DNA of 64,000 bases from Chryseobacterium sp. MFBS3-17 (lineage in GTDB: Bacteria > Bacteroidota > Bacteroidia > Flavobacteriales > Weeksellaceae), in contig NZ_JAJEWK010000009.1 of the NCBI RefSeq assembly GCF_020687745.1, positions 62,001-126,000 on the forward strand. The letters run 5' to 3'. Below, piece by piece: positions 19,509 to 30,082 of this stretch. A model generated the notes under the pieces. The model did no database searches. It was not told the origin of the DNA and saw only the letters and a program-made list of their open reading frames with translations. A program made the translations under genes and the position numbers. The first letter of the stretch is position 1, and each line of letters begins with the position of its first letter.

Positions 19509-21602
19509 TTAGAATTTCATTTTCTGGATCCTTACTGCATTTAAAATGGCAAGAAGTGCCACGCCTACATCGGCAAAGACGGCTTCCCACATCGTGGCTA
19601 AACCACCAGCCCCTAAAACGAGAACGATGGCTTTAACGCCAAAAGCCAATGCAATATTCTGCCACACAATCTTTTTAGTCTGCTTCCCAATATTAATAGC
19701 CATGGGGATTCTGGAGGGTTTATCGTCCTGAATTACTACATCGGCAGTTTCAATGGTTGCATCACTACCTAATCCGCCCATCGCTATTCCCACATCGCTT
19801 AAAGCCACTACCGGCGCATCATTTATTCCGTCTCCTACAAATGCCACCGTTTCATTCCGCGATTTCAGCTCTTTTACTTTAATCACTTTATCTTCCGGCA
19901 GTAAATCGCCATAAGCGTTCTGAATACCCAGCTTTTGTGCCACTGCTTTTACCACAGTTGACTTATCGCCACTTAGCATGGTAACATTCACGCCCATGCT
20001 TTTTAATTTCCGGATAGTGTCGGCAGCGTCTTGTTTGATGCTATCCGCAATGGTAATGTATCCGGCAAATTTTCCTTCGTAAGCAATGGCAATCAAGGTT
20101 TCTACTATATCATTTGGATTAATATCGTATTGGATCTGGAATTTATCCATGAGTTTAAAATTCCCCACTAGCAACTGTTTTCCCTGATACGCTCCTTTTA
20201 AGCCGTGACCTGCAATTTCTTCTAAATTGTCCAGAATAATGGTATGGTCAGGTTCCCCCAAGTGGTCATGAATTGCAGTAGCTACAGGGTGAGTTGATGA
20301 GTTTTCAATAACATTAACCAGTTTTAAAATAAGATCTTTATCGAATTCCGGTTTAATGTTTACAGTCTGCACTTTGAATACACCCTCGGTCATGGTACCG
20401 GTTTTATCCATTACCACATTTTTGATTTCTGACAGAGAATCCAGAAAGTTACTTCCTTTAAATAAAATACCGTTCCGGCTTGCTGCACCGATGCCGCCAA
20501 AGTAACCGAGTGGAATACTGATTACCAGCGCACACGGACACGAAATCACAAGAAATATCAGGGCACGGTACAACCAGTCTCTGAAAATATATTCATCTAC
20601 AAAGAAGTAGGGCAACAGACAGATGCCTACAGCTAGAAATACCACGATTGGCGTATAGACCCGGGCAAATTTCCTGATGAATAATTCTGTGGGTGCCTTC
20701 TGTGCTGTCGCGTTTTGTACCAGTTCTAGAATCTTGGAAAGTTTTGAATCTGCATAAGGTGTATTTACTCTCACCTGTGCAACGGTATTCAGGTTGATCA
20801 TACCAGCAAGGACGGTATCTCCTGTTTGCTTTGTGTCAGGTTTACTTTCGCCGGTGAGTGCCGAGGTATTGAACGAAGCACTTTGGGAAATCAAAATACC
20901 ATCGAGAGCGAGTTTTTCGCCAGGCTTCAACTGAATAAGGGTGTTAAGTTCAACTTCAGCAGCTTTAACTGTCTGTGGACGATCATTAACTAAAACCGTC
21001 ACTTCGTCCGGGCGCTGATCCAGCAGTTTAGCGATATTCCCCTTGGCACGCTGAACGGCTAAAGTCTGAAAGACTTCGCCAACTGAATAGAAAAGCATGA
21101 CCGCCACCCCTTCCGGATATTCGCCAATGGCAAAGGCTCCTATTGTCGCGATAGACATTAAGAAAAACTCCGAAAACACATCCCCCTTCCTGATACTTTC
21201 AAACGCTTCTGTCAGAACCGGCACACCTACCGGCAGATAGGCTGCGGCGTACCAAATAATACGCACCCCATCTTTAAACCAGAATTGAGGAATCAGATGA
21301 TCCATTGCCAGGCCCGCCATTAGGATCACGAATGAGATCATTGCCGGCAGAAAAAGCTGAAAGGTAGACTTTCCCTGTGCAGAATGATCGTGGCCGTCGT
21401 CATCGGTATGTTTCCCGCCCGGTTTATGACCGACCTTTTCTGAATTCTTCATTTTTGATGGATTTACTTTTGCATCTACAGCACAGCACGCTTTATCACC
21501 CAACTCTTGTGTTAACCGCCGGTCGGCAACCGCATTGATTTTACCTTCTTCTGTGCAGCAAATTTGCTTTCCATCTTTATCGTACTTATGTTTGTGTTCC
21601 AT
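19509..21602 (-). CDS. Heavy-metal P-type ATPase, CPC type (Zn/Cd/Pb class)
   Basis: This P1B ATPase exports divalent metal ions from the cytosol using ATP. The 697-residue protein has the transmembrane CPC motif (355-357, SCPCALVIS), the phosphorylated Asp in DKTGTMTEG (399 onward), the HP locus in STHPVATAI and the hinge GDGINDAPVVALSDVG. In place of a ferredoxin-like HMA domain, the N-terminus carries two Cys pairs (ICC at 14-16, ACC at 38-40) and a His/Asp-rich stretch (KHTDDDGHDHS), all likely metal ligands. That layout fits the ZntA/CadA class better than copper pumps. It is the last gene of a three-gene operon, 2 bases after the TonB receptor. Confidence 0.92.
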   Translation of the reverse strand: MEHKHKYDKDGKQICCTEEGKINAVADRRLTQELGDKACCAVDAKVNPSKMKNSEKVGHKPGGKHTDDDGHDHSAQGKSTFQLFLPAMISFVILMAGLAMDHLIPQFWFKDGVRIIWYAAAYLPVGVPVLTEAFESIRKGDVFSEFFLMSIATIGAFAIGEYPEGVAVMLFYSVGEVFQTLAVQRAKGNIAKLLDQRPDEVTVLVNDRPQTVKAAEVELNTLIQLKPGEKLALDGILISQSASFNTSALTGESKPDTKQTGDTVLAGMINLNTVAQVRVNTPYADSKLSKILELVQNATAQKAPTELFIRKFARVYTPIVVFLAVGICLLPYFFVDEYIFRDWLYRALIFLVISCPCALVISIPLGYFGGIGAASRNGILFKGSNFLDSLSEIKNVVMDKTGTMTEGVFKVQTVNIKPEFDKDLILKLVNVIENSSTHPVATAIHDHLGEPDHTIILDNLEEIAGHGLKGAYQGKQLLVGNFKLMDKFQIQYDINPNDIVETLIAIAYEGKFAGYITIADSIKQDAADTIRKLKSMGVNVTMLSGDKSTVVKAVAQKLGIQNAYGDLLPEDKVIKVKELKSRNETVAFVGDGINDAPVVALSDVGIAMGGLGSDATIETADVVIQDDKPSRIPMAINIGKQTKKIVWQNIALAFGVKAIVLVLGAGGLATMWEAVFADVGVALLAILNAVRIQKMKF

Positions 21603-21604
21603 GA

Positions 21605-23575
21605 TTACAGTTTAAATTTAATTCCACCATTGAAAGTCCTTCCTTCAGTATGGGTCCAGATTTCGTCGAATGAAGGTGCATTATGAGCACCGTTTACCAC
21701 GCCTTTATAACGGCTTTGCCGGGTATCCAGAAAATTTTCGACATTAACGAACACAGAAAATCTGCCGAAATATTTTTCGAACATAAAGCCCAGATCCCAG
21801 TAGGGTTTGGTAGATGATCCGTTGGTTAGCCTTTGTATGTCTGTGTAATATGCCTCAAGACCTGTTTTGTAATTATCATGTTTTTCCGCCATAAAAATAA
21901 GGTTTACCCGGTGGACAGGAACTAATGGAACTATACGGTCTCCCGGAATATAGTCCGCCTTAGTATCAGTATAAGTATATCCGGCAAAAAATTTGAGGAA
22001 ATCCTTATAAATCAACTTCGCGTTTGTCTCAAAACCACTGCTGTATAACGGTTTGTCTGTATTGGCCAGAGTATATCCCGCGATGTCGCTGCCCCCTAAT
22101 ACAATGGAATTGTTAAGCTTAGTATAGAAGAACATATGATTTATGCTAAAATCCAAATCATCACCAATCATGGTTTTAAAATTGATGTCTGCAGTACCCC
22201 CAATGCTTTTTTCGGAAGTAACCCCTGCCAGCGGTTTCAGGTTTTGGTATTGAAAACCTTCAGTCTGTTCGGTAAATGCGGTAGGTGTTTTGTAGCCCAA
22301 ACCTCCGCCGATACGGCTGGACCATTTTGGCGACAACCGTAGTAACATTGAAATTCTCGGTAATAAAAAGGACTCTGATTCTGTATATAAATCATTGCCG
22401 TACTTCACCAGGTCCGCGCGTACTCCGTTTTCAAATTTGACCACGTCAGAAACATCCCAGGTATGTTGAATGTATGCGCCCCCTGTATTTACGGAGAACG
22501 ACAAATCAGTCTCAGTGCTGTTCAGCCGGTCTTTGAAATGGTCTGTAACATAATTACCTCCCAAAATAATTGTTTGGTTCGGGAGTGTTTTAGACCATGA
22601 TAAATCCGAATAATAATTCTGATTTAATCCTTTAAATGCATAGTCCGAAACCTCAATCGTTCTGTTAAAAAGTGAATATGCTGATTTGAATTCGATACGG
22701 GAAGTTTCCGAAAACGGTTTACTGAACTCTAATGTCGCAGTGTTCCGAAATGTTTTATTACGTTCAAAATAGGAATGCTCCGCGCTTCGGTTTCCTTTGA
22801 TAAATTCCATATCTCCGCCAAGCCTGTTGCCTGTTGTAAAGGCATTTCCTACAATCAGGTTGGCTTCGCCCGGTAAATAGAAGAACACTTTAGGATGTAT
22901 AGTCAATTCCTTTGAATTGGGAAGTTCGGTGAAGTCATCTTTATCGATATCATATTCTTTTTGGCTGTTATATAGCGCAAGGAAAGTATAACCCACACGC
23001 TTATCCCTTTGCGACGAAAAAACGCCCAGATTATAGAGGCCTGTATTGGCTGCATTCAAAAGAATATTCAGATCCTGTTCTTCTTTCGGTGTACGGGACA
23101 CAAAATTGATCACCCCTGCAATTGCGCCGGCTCCATATAGCGTTGAGGAGGGTCCTTTTATGATTTCGACCTGTTTTAAATCTAAAGGAGGAATTTCGAG
23201 GACGCTTAATCCGTTTGCAAAATTCCCGAACGAGGGGAAGCCATCCTTTAGTATCTGCGTATAACGCCCGTCCAGTCCCTGAATCCTGATGCTTGCATTC
23301 GCGGACGTTGCGGACGTCTGCTGTACAGCGATTCCTGTACTTTCGTGGAGGATCATGGCTACATTAGAGGGCCGCATGTTCGACTTTTCATCAATCTCCT
23401 CGAGGTTGATCGTTTCTACCCTGGTGGGCGTATTGGCGATGGTTCGTGATGATCTTGTAGAGCGAAGGATGATTTCTTCGATTTCATCTTCTCTTTCGTG
23501 CTGCACGGTATCTTGTTGTGCGGACACATGGTTGCCCAACAGCATCATTGCTGCGGCAAGTAATAATTTTCGCAT
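21605..23575 (-). CDS. TonB-dependent outer-membrane receptor of the metal operon
   Basis: The 656-residue protein has a signal peptide (about residues 1-19, ending VSA), a TonB-box region near DEIEEIILRSTRSSR, a plug domain (NVAMILHESTGIAVQQ, SIRIQGLDGRYTQILKDG, LKQVEIIKGPSSTLYGAGA) and a barrel ending in GGIKFKL. It is a classical receptor, not a SusC protein. Its position between a Cys-rich secreted protein and a Zn/Cd-type ATPase suggests a role with metal or metallophore, but import into a resistance operon is paradoxical and the substrate is unknown. Only 2 bases separate it from the ATPase gene. Confidence 0.9.
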   Translation of the reverse strand: MRKLLLAAAMMLLGNHVSAQQDTVQHEREDEIEEIILRSTRSSRTIANTPTRVETINLEEIDEKSNMRPSNVAMILHESTGIAVQQTSATSANASIRIQGLDGRYTQILKDGFPSFGNFANGLSVLEIPPLDLKQVEIIKGPSSTLYGAGAIAGVINFVSRTPKEEQDLNILLNAANTGLYNLGVFSSQRDKRVGYTFLALYNSQKEYDIDKDDFTELPNSKELTIHPKVFFYLPGEANLIVGNAFTTGNRLGGDMEFIKGNRSAEHSYFERNKTFRNTATLEFSKPFSETSRIEFKSAYSLFNRTIEVSDYAFKGLNQNYYSDLSWSKTLPNQTIILGGNYVTDHFKDRLNSTETDLSFSVNTGGAYIQHTWDVSDVVKFENGVRADLVKYGNDLYTESESFLLPRISMLLRLSPKWSSRIGGGLGYKTPTAFTEQTEGFQYQNLKPLAGVTSEKSIGGTADINFKTMIGDDLDFSINHMFFYTKLNNSIVLGGSDIAGYTLANTDKPLYSSGFETNAKLIYKDFLKFFAGYTYTDTKADYIPGDRIVPLVPVHRVNLIFMAEKHDNYKTGLEAYYTDIQRLTNGSSTKPYWDLGFMFEKYFGRFSVFVNVENFLDTRQSRYKGVVNGAHNAPSFDEIWTHTEGRTFNGGIKFKL

Positions 23576-23616
23576 GGAAATTTAAGTTAAATGTTAAACA
23601 ATAAGACTGGCATTGC

Positions 23617-23937
23617 TTAACACAACCTGGGAGGCTGCCAGATACCGGCATTGAAAAGGAGACTGTAACCGTATCCTGATTCAGTAATATCTGCTTTTAC
23701 TAAAAGAAAAATTTTTTCAGGAAGTAAGTTTTTAATTTGCGAAACAGCCATTGACATACCGCAACAGTTGCACACGCAGAAGGGAGTACAAAGATCCTCA
23801 TGCTCATCCTGACCCTGCTCCAGATGAACATCCTCCGCCATACATACTTTCTCGCCTAAAAATTTGGTCGTATCACTACATGGTACTACGGTAAGTGCCA
23901 AAAAAAACAGGGCTAAAAGAAATGCGAAAATTTTCAC
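23617..23937 (-). CDS. Small Cys-rich secreted protein of metal operons (DUF6660-like)
   Basis: The 106-residue product has a signal peptide (MKIFAFLLALFFLALTVVPC) and a cluster of Cys residues (CTPFCVCNCCGM, around 71-82), then ends with IWQPPRLC. Short Cys/His-rich proteins of this kind, with a C-terminal W-PP-K/R motif, commonly precede metal-efflux genes in Bacteroidota; I believe this is the DUF6660 family. The Cys cluster is a likely soft-metal site. It is first in the operon, 41 bases ahead of the TonB receptor. A role in binding or sensing periplasmic metal is inference. Confidence 0.75.
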   Translation of the reverse strand: MKIFAFLLALFFLALTVVPCSDTTKFLGEKVCMAEDVHLEQGQDEHEDLCTPFCVCNCCGMSMAVSQIKNLLPEKIFLLVKADITESGYGYSLLFNAGIWQPPRLC

Positions 23938-24172
23938 GGTGCTAATTTAGGAAAAAAAATATTACTACTTTTATGAAAGTAGAGAGAACGCAAGATTTCG
24001 GAGACGAAACTTATAAATACCGGCAAAGTCATAATTTTGATGAAGTGGAGTGCGTTGAATCCTTTGGAATACAATACTTGCTTTTTAACGCCCCTTTACT
24101 TATAAAAGAAAGTGCAGCGGACGTTATTTTTTCAACTGCACTCTTCTCAAAATCTAATCTCCGAAAACTTTT

Positions 24173-27085
24173 TTAGTAATTCAAAGTAATCCCTGCACCC
24201 CAGCTCATATCGCTGTCGTAGTGTGTGGAGATTCCGATATTTTTTGTGACGATATATTTAAGACCTGCCATATATTCTTTGTCGGTATTGACCATGAATG
24301 CCCCGCGCAAACGCGCAGTCAATGGAATGTCTTCACGTTTCAGCTGGAACCTTACAATTCCGTCTGTAAATATTTCTGCCTGCAGGTCCACCAACATCGG
24401 GAGTTTATACATGATACCAGCGCTGAAAGTTTTTCTTTCATCTTTAGTAGATGCCTGTCCAAAAAGGTTTTTTTCAATATTATTCCTGTCAATCTTTCTA
24501 TAATGATAGTTAAATCCGATAAATGGTTTCAGCCACTGCATACGGTCCACATACCTGCCGAGTTGGGTTTCCACCTCGTAGCCGTGATGGGGATTGTAAC
24601 CTAAACGCCATTCTGTTCCCAATTCCCAGCGGGCATTTGAGATCCTCGCCATCCCGTCGTTACCATTAGTAGCAAAATCGTTTTCGGCCATAAGGTGCCA
24701 CATATTGCTCTCACGCTGCAGCTTTTTATAAGCCGATGCTTTATCCGGCAACAGAGGATTCTGATAATCCCCCACAGCAAGCACCCTGTTCATACCCGCC
24801 ATCATGTGATAGAGGATGTGACAGTGGAAGAACCAGTCCCCATCCGTTTTTGCTTCAAATTCTATGACATTGGTTTCCATGGGCATAACATCCAACACAT
24901 TTTTGAGGGGTGCCTGAACACCATTTTTGTTGAGTACGCGGAAATCAAATCCGTGCAGGTGCATCGGGTGACGCATCATTGAGTTATTGAAAAGGGTAAT
25001 GCGGAGAATTTCCCCTTTCTTCACCAATATTTTGTCCGATTCTGCCAGGACTCTATCGTCCATGCTCCAAACGTAGCGGTTCATGTTTCCCGTAAGGGTA
25101 AACTTGAGCTCGCGCACGGGACTGTCTTTCGGGAGTGAAGTGTCATAGGGCGACTTCATCATTCCGTAATTCAATGTCGTAATCCCTGACGCAGGCATCT
25201 GGTGCTTTGAATGATCCATTTCCGCATCATTGTTGTCCATCTTGTCCATTGGCATTGCTTCATTATTTTCAGCAATAATCTCAGGGTACATCACCTGATT
25301 CATATCCATAGTCTGGTAACTCATCTCCATGCCCATATCCTTCATGTCACCGTTCATCTTCATCATGTCATTCATCATCCTCATTCCTTCAAAATATTTG
25401 AGTTTGGGTAATGGTGCCTGGGCTTTTTTAATTCCTTCGCCAATGTAAACGGAAGCCGATTTTGTGCGGTCTTCGGGCGTAACAAGGAGCTCGTAGGAGG
25501 TGTTTCTTTCAGGAATTTCCACTACGATATCCACTGTTTCGGAAACCGCCAGGATCAGGCGATCCACTTCGACCGGTTCAATATCCAATCCATCACTGGC
25601 CACTACTTTTATTTTTCCTCCGGCATAATTGAGCCAGAAATAGGAGGAAGCACCACCGTTGGCGATTTGAAGCCGAACTTTATCACCGGCTTTATATCGG
25701 GAGAGTTGACTTTCGATTTTACCGTTAATCAGGAATGCATCATAATACACGTCGCTCACGTCCATGGCCAGCATCCGCTTCCACTCGTTGGTGAGTTTTG
25801 TTTTAAAGTGGCCTTCTTTAATGGCTTCGGCATAACTTTGAGTACTGCCTTTTTTAATAGCAAACCAGTCGTTCGCATTGTGGAGCATCCGCTGGACGTT
25901 GTTGGGGTTCAGGTTTGTCCACTCGCTCAGGATAAGGTGCTCTGTGGGCAAATCATCAATCCCCGGCCGGAAAGTAGGATCTTCGGGACGTTTTTTCAGA
26001 ATCATCATCCCATACATTCCAATCTGCTCCTGCAGGCCAGTATGTGAGTGATACCAGTGGGTTCCGTTTTGGATGATCGGAAACGAATACGTGTAGGTTG
26101 AATGTGGTGGAATGGGTTTCTGGGTAAGCCAGGGAACCCCATCTTCTTTATTTGGAAGATGAAGACCGTGCCAGTGCAGAGAAGTTTCTTCGTCCATTAA
26201 ATTATGGACAATAACTTCTGCCGTATCTCCTTCATAAAACTCCAGCTTTGGCATCGGAATCTGACCGTTTACCGCTATGGCTCTTTTCTCCTTACCCGCA
26301 AAATTCACGAGTGTATCTTTTACATAAAGATGATACGTCACTTTGCGCCCTCCTTTCAGGTTTTTTTCAGGCATCGGCATCACCATTTTGTGTTCACCAT
26401 CCATTTGGGTACTTCCGTGTGCAGAATGATCTTCTTTTTTTTCTTGAAGGACCAGATTCATTCCGCATTTCGGACACTGTCCGGGTTTGTCCGATATCAC
26501 CTCGGGATGCATCGGGCAGGTGTACATCTTTTGCGCTTCTTCATGCTGATGCGCATCTGAAGTTTGATGTTCCGGGGTTTTGCCGGTAGACTGATGCCGG
26601 CCGCTTTCCTTCTGAGGGACCAGATTCATACCGCACTTGGGACACTTTCCGGGTTTGTCCGAAACCACCTCGGGGTGCATCGGACAAGTGTACATCTTTT
26701 GCGCTGCTTCATGCTGATGCGGAGCAGGTGTTGAATGTTCGGGCGTTTTGATGCTCGCTGGGTCTTTCGGTACTGCTTTAGTCTTTGGCATCACCGGTTT
26801 TTTAACTTCCGTTACCGTCTTTGTTTTTGCAGCGGTAATTTCAGGTTTCTTACCCGTAGTTTTTTTAACTACGGTGGCCTTTTTAGGAGCGGGCGCGGAT
26901 TTGGCCGCCGTTTTTTTCTCAGTAACGGTTTTCTTCACCAAGGTCATACCGCAAATGGGGCAGTTACCGGGTGCTGATTTCACGACCTGCGGATGCATCG
27001 GGCAGGTGTACACGGTTTTGGTGCTCTGTGAATAACTGTTTATGGACATTGCCATAAATAGAAAGAGCGAAAATATATATTTCAT
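24173..27085 (-). CDS. Multicopper oxidase with three N-terminal metal-binding domains and a CopB-like C-terminal barrel
   Basis: This 970-residue protein appears to join CopA/PcoA and CopB/PcoB of copper resistance. After a signal peptide (1-20) come three heavy-metal-binding YTCPMHP...CGM modules at about 26-50, 132-156 and 188-212. The oxidase follows (about 245-775) with copper ligands HWHG (304-307), HWYHSH (343-348), HPMHLHG (706-712) and HCHILYH (754-760). A Met-rich insert (568-620) resembles the CopA Met-rich region. The last 180 residues, after [11 protein letters not shown], are not oxidase: [30 protein letters not shown] and the C-terminal aromatic WGAGITLNY look like the CopB outer-membrane barrel. 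The likely role is to oxidise and bind periplasmic Cu(I) and help it across the outer membrane. It is the last gene of the large operon. Confidence 0.85.
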   Translation of the reverse strand: MKYIFSLFLFMAMSINSYSQSTKTVYTCPMHPQVVKSAPGNCPICGMTLVKKTVTEKKTAAKSAPAPKKATVVKKTTGKKPEITAAKTKTVTEVKKPVMPKTKAVPKDPASIKTPEHSTPAPHQHEAAQKMYTCPMHPEVVSDKPGKCPKCGMNLVPQKESGRHQSTGKTPEHQTSDAHQHEEAQKMYTCPMHPEVISDKPGQCPKCGMNLVLQEKKEDHSAHGSTQMDGEHKMVMPMPEKNLKGGRKVTYHLYVKDTLVNFAGKEKRAIAVNGQIPMPKLEFYEGDTAEVIVHNLMDEETSLHWHGLHLPNKEDGVPWLTQKPIPPHSTYTYSFPIIQNGTHWYHSHTGLQEQIGMYGMMILKKRPEDPTFRPGIDDLPTEHLILSEWTNLNPNNVQRMLHNANDWFAIKKGSTQSYAEAIKEGHFKTKLTNEWKRMLAMDVSDVYYDAFLINGKIESQLSRYKAGDKVRLQIANGGASSYFWLNYAGGKIKVVASDGLDIEPVEVDRLILAVSETVDIVVEIPERNTSYELLVTPEDRTKSASVYIGEGIKKAQAPLPKLKYFEGMRMMNDMMKMNGDMKDMGMEMSYQTMDMNQVMYPEIIAENNEAMPMDKMDNNDAEMDHSKHQMPASGITTLNYGMMKSPYDTSLPKDSPVRELKFTLTGNMNRYVWSMDDRVLAESDKILVKKGEILRITLFNNSMMRHPMHLHGFDFRVLNKNGVQAPLKNVLDVMPMETNVIEFEAKTDGDWFFHCHILYHMMAGMNRVLAVGDYQNPLLPDKASAYKKLQRESNMWHLMAENDFATNGNDGMARISNARWELGTEWRLGYNPHHGYEVETQLGRYVDRMQWLKPFIGFNYHYRKIDRNNIEKNLFGQASTKDERKTFSAGIMYKLPMLVDLQAEIFTDGIVRFQLKREDIPLTARLRGAFMVNTDKEYMAGLKYIVTKNIGISTHYDSDMSWGAGITLNY
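26444..26746 (-). repeat. In-frame tandem duplication in the multicopper oxidase gene
   Basis: Residues 114-169 and 170-214 of the oxidase are near-copies with a 56-residue (168-base) offset. Each starts KTPEH, passes through [17 protein letters not shown] and ends near KCGMNLV. The two bases-level copies remain obviously similar, so the duplication is recent or kept uniform. Confidence 0.8.
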
Positions 27086-27092
27086 CTTGTGA

Positions 27093-29219
27093 TTATTTAA
27101 TTTTTAACAAACTTGCATTAAGTGCGACCACGATGGTACTGACACTCATCAGCACTGCGCCCATGGCGGGACTCAGGACAAATGTGGGATACAGAACACC
27201 CGCAGCAAGTGGAATAGCCACGACGTTATAGCCCACTGCCCATACGAGATTCTGGATCATCTTGTTGTAGGTTTTCTTTCCAAAATCTATCATTTTCACC
27301 ACGTCTCGAGGGTCACTATTGACCAGAATAATATCTGCGGTTTCGGCAGCAACATCAGTTCCGCTGCCAACTGCAATGCCTACATCTGCTGCTGCCAAAG
27401 CCGGTGCATCATTTACGCCGTCTCCTGTCATGGCAACGATTTCTCCTTTATCCTGAAATTCTTTTACTTTTTCCTGTTTGTGGTGCGGAAGTACATTTGC
27501 CAAATATCCGTCCATTCCTAACTGCTTTGATACCGCCGCCGCTACCTTTTCGTTATCACCTGTAAGCAGGAATGATTTAATGTTCATGCTTCGAAGTTGG
27601 TCAATAGCTTCTTTTGCGCCTTCGCGAATGGTATCTGCTAAAGAAACAATACCCACGGGCACGTCATCAATCAGAATAAAGTTCACTGTTTCTGCATCCT
27701 GGTTGATTTCTTCCGGAATGGCAGGTACCTGTTTATTGTTTTTAACAAAATAATTAGGACCAGCCGCGACAACCGATTTACCGTTTACGATTCCTGTCAC
27801 TCCAATTCCCTGCATGTAGCGGAAATTGTCTGACTTCCATAGCTCCAGTTTTTTCTCGGAAAGGGTCTGCATGATTCCTTTTGCAATGTGATGTTCGGAG
27901 TTCTGCTGCACTGCTGCTGCATACTGGAGTAAATCGTTTTCCGAATAGTGTTCCGTTAGAGGAATGATTTTCTGCACAGTGTGGGAACCTTTCGTAAGGG
28001 TGCCGGTTTTATCGAAAATAATGGTCGATAATTTTCTGGTGGTTTCAAAAGCCGTGCGGTTTCTGATGAGTAAACCATTTGTCGCTGAAAGTGTAGTGGA
28101 AATGGCCACCACCAGAGGGATTGCCACTCCTAAAGCATGAGGGCAGGCCGTTACCATTACCGTTACCATCCGTTCCAGAGCAAAAGCCAAATCTCCCATG
28201 GTGATGTACCAGTAAGCGAAAGTTCCTACTCCCACCACAATTGCTACTATAGTAAGCCATTTGGCTACTTTATCCGCCAGATTCTGAGTGTTCGACTTTG
28301 CTGCCTGCGCATCCTGAACCAAATTAATGACCTTATTGAGGTACGAATCCTTCCCAACCCCTGTTGCTTTTATCTTTAAAGCCCCGTCTCCATTGATAGA
28401 CCCTGCGATAACCTTTCCACCGGACTCTTTTCTTACAGGAACACTTTCTCCGGTCAGCATGCTTTCATTTAAATAGGAACTGCCCTCGACAATCAGACCG
28501 TCGGCGGCGACTTTTTCGCCCGGTCTTATGATTACAGTATCTCCGTTTTTCAGCTGTTCCAGTTTTATTTTAACCGGACTTCCGTTCTGCTCGACGGTTA
28601 CGTCATTTGGTAGTAAGGCAACTAGAGATTGCAACGCTTTTGAAGCAGCCATCTGCGAACGCATCTCGAGCCAGTGCCCAAGAAGCATGATCACAATTAA
28701 GGTGGCAAGTTCCCAGAAGAAATCCATGCCCGGCAGCCCGAATACGACTGCAACGGAATAGACATAAGCTACAGTAATTGCCAAAGCAACGAGCGTCATC
28801 ATTCCAATGGCGCCGGCCTTCACTTCGCCGAAAAATCCTTTGAAGAAAGGCATCCCACCGTAGAAATAAATAATGCTTCCCAAAACCAGAAGTACATATT
28901 TATCACCGTTAAAAGCAATTGTGAAACCGAGCCACTGCTGAATCATATGAGAAAGCAGAAGGACCGGAACGGTAAGTGCCAAAGAGATCCAGAATCTTTT
29001 TAGAAAATCCGGAGTATGATGACCTGCATGTTTGTCAAATCCCGCCGCCGAACTATCAGATTCTGAGTGATGGCCATGATTCTGATGATGATGGCTGTGT
29101 TCGTCTTTTTCAGGTCGGGCGGTTCCTCCCAAGGGAATTAAGTTCATTCCGCAAAGTGGACATTTCCCCGGTTCGTCCTTCAATATCTGGGGATGCATGG
29201 GACAGGTGTATTTTTTCAT
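27093..29219 (-). CDS. Copper P-type ATPase, CPH type (CopB class)
   Basis: The 708-residue pump has one N-terminal heavy-metal-binding module ([10 protein letters not shown] ... [10 protein letters not shown], residues 4-29) and a long His-rich segment (about 41-68, [11 protein letters not shown]). P1B ATPase core elements follow, including CPH at 359-361 ([14 protein letters not shown]), the phosphorylation site DKTGTLTKG at 403, SEHHIAKG and the hinge [18 protein letters not shown]. The CPH membrane motif, instead of CPC, defines the P1B-3 class, reported to transport copper and silver. It lies 7 bases upstream of the multicopper oxidase gene in the same operon and would deliver copper from cytosol to periplasm. 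Confidence 0.93.
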   Translation of the reverse strand: MKKYTCPMHPQILKDEPGKCPLCGMNLIPLGGTARPEKDEHSHHHQNHGHHSESDSSAAGFDKHAGHHTPDFLKRFWISLALTVPVLLLSHMIQQWLGFTIAFNGDKYVLLVLGSIIYFYGGMPFFKGFFGEVKAGAIGMMTLVALAITVAYVYSVAVVFGLPGMDFFWELATLIVIMLLGHWLEMRSQMAASKALQSLVALLPNDVTVEQNGSPVKIKLEQLKNGDTVIIRPGEKVAADGLIVEGSSYLNESMLTGESVPVRKESGGKVIAGSINGDGALKIKATGVGKDSYLNKVINLVQDAQAAKSNTQNLADKVAKWLTIVAIVVGVGTFAYWYITMGDLAFALERMVTVMVTACPHALGVAIPLVVAISTTLSATNGLLIRNRTAFETTRKLSTIIFDKTGTLTKGSHTVQKIIPLTEHYSENDLLQYAAAVQQNSEHHIAKGIMQTLSEKKLELWKSDNFRYMQGIGVTGIVNGKSVVAAGPNYFVKNNKQVPAIPEEINQDAETVNFILIDDVPVGIVSLADTIREGAKEAIDQLRSMNIKSFLLTGDNEKVAAAVSKQLGMDGYLANVLPHHKQEKVKEFQDKGEIVAMTGDGVNDAPALAAADVGIAVGSGTDVAAETADIILVNSDPRDVVKMIDFGKKTYNKMIQNLVWAVGYNVVAIPLAAGVLYPTFVLSPAMGAVLMSVSTIVVALNASLLKIK

Positions 29220-29256
29220 AATTCAATTTTTTTGCGTTAAATTCTGCTATTTGAGA

Positions 29257-29820
29257 TTACTTCCGGGTTTGAAGTTCCTTAATTTTCGCCCTCATGACGG
29301 CAATTTCTTCCTCCTGTGCTTTGATAATTTCCTCGCCCAACTTTCTCACTTCCGGATCGACCAGATTACTTTCTTCGACCATAAGAATAGCCCCTGCATG
29401 GTGTGGAATCATGGACTTTAGAAACTGGACATCTCCCACGGCTGTCTGCTGCCGGATCCCGGACCAAAACAGCACCATCATCAGCACTCCGAGGCCCATA
29501 AGAATTTTATTGAGTTTTTTGTTGGGATACATCTTCCCCATTAACAGCAGTTCGATGATTAACATAGGAGAAGCCATCAGGCCTGCCATATATAACTGGT
29601 TTATGTTTGGAATTACGTTAGCCAGCTTGTCCACCATCGCATACATTAGTATAAACATTGAAATAAAGGAAATCAGAAGCATCCAAAATAACTTTTTGTA
29701 CGCGCCGCCGTGATCCATTTGTCCATTTTTTTGTTCTGAATCCATATCGTGTGCGGAATGAGTTTTCCCCGAAGCGCTATGGTCCGGAGAAACTTTGTGG
29801 CTGTGCTTTGAATTGTTCAT
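29257..29820 (-). CDS. Membrane-anchored DUF305 protein
   Basis: The 187-residue protein begins with a His/Met-rich, cytoplasmic-looking segment (SKHSHKVSPDHSASGKTHSAH), has three hydrophobic helices (about 44-64, 76-95, 104-120), and ends with the DUF305 core (DVQFLKSMIPHHAGAILMVEES). That MIPHH-GAI-M motif is the family hallmark. DUF305 proteins are regularly found with copper and silver resistance genes, but their biochemical role is not settled; the His and Met residues suggest metal handling. It lies 37 bases upstream of the CPH ATPase. Confidence 0.85.
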   Translation of the reverse strand: MNNSKHSHKVSPDHSASGKTHSAHDMDSEQKNGQMDHGGAYKKLFWMLLISFISMFILMYAMVDKLANVIPNINQLYMAGLMASPMLIIELLLMGKMYPNKKLNKILMGLGVLMMVLFWSGIRQQTAVGDVQFLKSMIPHHAGAILMVEESNLVDPEVRKLGEEIIKAQEEEIAVMRAKIKELQTRK

Positions 29821-29858
29821 TGAAATGTTTTTTTTAATTTAGTTAAACGTAAAGACTT

Positions 29859-30068
29859 TTAACAACATTTTTTGTCCTGCTGAACGGGGGGGCACGGCAC
29901 TGTCCCGTAGCTGCAATACACACAGCAATCGCCCTGTTTTGGTTTTAAAACGGTTTTGCATTTTTCGCATTCGTAGAAATATTGGCAGGAATCTGTAGGC
30001 ATTGTTTCCTCTTTCCTGTGCCCACAATTTGGGCAGGTGATGATTGACTGTAATTTGATTGTATTCAT
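29859..30068 (-). CDS. GDCCVxC-domain protein
   Basis: This 69-residue protein carries an N-terminal CPNCGHRKEE zinc-ribbon-like pair, a second pair CEKCKTVLKP and then the signature GDCCVYCSYGTVPCPPVQ. That string identifies the GDCCVxC (seleno)protein family, small cytosolic proteins often next to mercury transport genes; in some relatives one Cys is selenocysteine, here all are Cys. It is 14 bases downstream of the MerT-MerP fusion gene. A role in receiving soft metal from MerT is inference. Confidence 0.85.
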   Translation of the reverse strand: MNTIKLQSIITCPNCGHRKEETMPTDSCQYFYECEKCKTVLKPKQGDCCVYCSYGTVPCPPVQQDKKCC

Positions 30069-30082
30069 CTGTTAATTATTTA

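Noticed and set aside
23973-24176. 67-codon rightward frame between the two metal operons
   Set aside because: It has no recognisable family, no promoter match and a composition that fits chance; its end overlaps the oxidase gene's end. It could be the remnant of a lost gene but I cannot support it.
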